A DNA stretch of 13,926 nt from RYN-433 sp036558265. Lineage in GTDB: Bacteria > Planctomycetota > Phycisphaerae > Tepidisphaerales > Tepidisphaeraceae. The stretch covers positions 1 through 13,926 of the forward strand of contig DATBFY010000699.1 of NCBI GenBank assembly GCA_036558265.1, written 5' to 3'. Position numbers and translations under genes: made by a program. Of this stretch, positions 13,035 to 13,926 are shown piece after piece. The number at the start of each line of letters is the position of its first letter. Position 1 is the stretch's first letter. Below the pieces are notes generated by a model. That model saw nothing but the letters and a program-made list of their open reading frames with translations. It made no database searches and had not been told where the DNA came from.

Positions 13035-13926
13035 GTGAACGCAGCGGCACGCATGTTCGCGATCATGATGTTGCCGGCGACGGCGGCGCTGGGGGCGCAT
13101 GGAGCATTCGGCGTGGAACGGCAACTTACCTTCGGCCCGCACGGGCACATCCTCACCAACACCGGCGTCTGGTCGGCCGACGGCAAGTGGATCGTCTACG
13201 ACGTTCGGAGCGATGCGGAGGGGACATCATTCGACGGCGACCGCATCGAGCGGGTCAACGTGTGGACGGGGGACGTGCAGGTGCTCTACCGCGCCGCCAA
13301 CGGAGCCAGGTGCGGCGTGGTGACCTTCCACCCCACCCGCGATCAGGTCGTCTTCATCCTCGGCCCGGAGAATCCGACGCCCGACTGGCGTTACGGGCCG
13401 GCTCACCGGCAGGGGGTCATCGTCGATTGCGCGCGACCGGGCGAGGCGATCAACCTGGACGCTCGCGATCTGGCCGAACCGTTCACGCCCGGCGCGTTGC
13501 GGGGCGGGTCGCACGTTCACGTCTTTCGATCGGACGGCCGGTGGGTCAGCTTCACTTACAACGATGCCCTGGTCGCACCGGACGAGCGAAACGTCGGCGT
13601 CAGCGTGCTGGGGCGTTCGGTAAAGGTCGGAAAGGGCCATGCGCGGAACCATGACGGTGCGGGTTTCTCGGTGCTGGTGACCCGCACCACGGCGCATCCC
13701 AAGGCGGGTTCGGACGAGATCCGCCGCGCGTTCGAGGACGCCTGGGTCGGGCTGGACGGTTACGTCGGTGCCGACGGTTCGCGGCAGCGTCGGGCGATTG
13801 CGTTTGAGGGTGAGGTGATCGGGACGAACGGCAAGCCGTTTGCCGAGGTCTTTGTCGTCGATCTGCCCGACGATCTGACGCTTGCGGGGGACGGTCCGCT
13901 GGCGGGCACCGCGATCCGACTGCCTT
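13035..13926 (+). CDS. YidR/DUF3748 family protein with signal peptide, C-terminus beyond window
   Basis: An open frame from GTG at 13035 (or ATG at 13053) runs to the right edge, giving about 297 residues; E. coli YidR has roughly 415. It follows hpnG by 6 bases. After a hydrophobic head (MFAIMMLPATAALGAHG, likely a signal peptide ending near residue 26), RQLTFGPHGHILTNTGVWSA begins the conserved part. YDVRSD, DRIERVNVWTGDVQVLYRA, VVTFHPTRDQVVFILGPENP, TPGALRGGSHVHVF, VSFTYNDALV and GSDEIRRAFEDAWVG follow in the order seen in YidR. This suggests a beta-propeller (TolB-like) fold. The function of the family is not known to me. Its closeness to hpnG may be only an operon effect. Confidence 0.87.
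   Translation, partial: MNAAARMFAIMMLPATAALGAHGAFGVERQLTFGPHGHILTNTGVWSADGKWIVYDVRSDAEGTSFDGDRIERVNVWTGDVQVLYRAANGARCGVVTFHPTRDQVVFILGPENPTPDWRYGPAHRQGVIVDCARPGEAINLDARDLAEPFTPGALRGGSHVHVFRSDGRWVSFTYNDALVAPDERNVGVSVLGRSVKVGKGHARNHDGAGFSVLVTRTTAHPKAGSDEIRRAFEDAWVGLDGYVGADGSRQRRAIAFEGEVIGTNGKPFAEVFVVDLPDDLTLAGDGPLAGTAIRLP

Noticed and set aside
1..13926. tRNA, rRNA, riboswitch, prophage, toxin-antitoxin or defence genes
   Set aside because: I looked for the usual sequence signs and protein motifs and found none. All long gene-bearing stretches are explained by metabolic and membrane genes.

Overview
This is a compact, high-GC bacterial segment. The best guess for its origin is a planctomycete, possibly of the Phycisphaerae type. 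Reasons: a Tat-exported Gfo/Idh/MocA oxidoreductase, a UbiA/UbiX/UbiE-type quinone set, hopanoid genes hpnH and hpnG, a YfhO-type giant membrane protein, almost no Shine-Dalgarno sequences, and GC-rich palindromic intergenic repeats. The lineage is an inference from gene content. No rRNA or tRNA is present to test it.

Left half (about 1-5200, all minus strand, read from right to left): a UbiE/MenG methyltransferase, a UbiX flavin prenyltransferase, a UbiA-family prenyltransferase, an unrecognised five-helix membrane protein, a Tat-signal Gfo/Idh/MocA oxidoreductase, and the N-terminus of a GT-C (ArnT/PMT-like) glycosyltransferase that leaves the window at base 1. UbiX, UbiA and the membrane protein are tightly packed. 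Together with UbiE they look like late menaquinone biosynthesis, where a polyprenyl group is attached, decarboxylation is supported by prenylated FMN, and C-methylation follows. The partner decarboxylase (UbiD/MqnL) is not in the window.

Centre (5304-8900, plus strand): a 911-residue YfhO-family membrane protein followed 15 bases later by a D-amino-acid (D-alanine) transaminase. Both fit cell-envelope metabolism. The transaminase abuts, stop codon to stop codon, a minus-strand arginase-fold protein of unknown substrate. That gene is divergent from a membrane fatty-acid desaturase.

Right part (10728-13926): the hopanoid pair hpnH (minus, radical SAM) and hpnG (plus, nucleosidase) is divergent around a region with two GC hairpins. 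A small Sm/SH3-like-looking protein starts 2 bases after hpnH. A signal-peptide-bearing YidR/DUF3748 protein starts 6 bases after hpnG and runs off the right edge.

The most unusual structure is in the junctions between genes. Three elements built from degenerate 7-base tandem units, different in sequence but alike in period, sit at minus-strand gene ends. Each contains the TGA stop codon of the gene it follows. One of them also contains the UbiA start codon and codes part of its N-terminus. A second, unrelated family of 23-base GC palindromes (three copies) sits in other junctions. No CRISPR array, insertion sequence, phage or defence gene was found, and no gene-free stretch exceeds about 155 bases.
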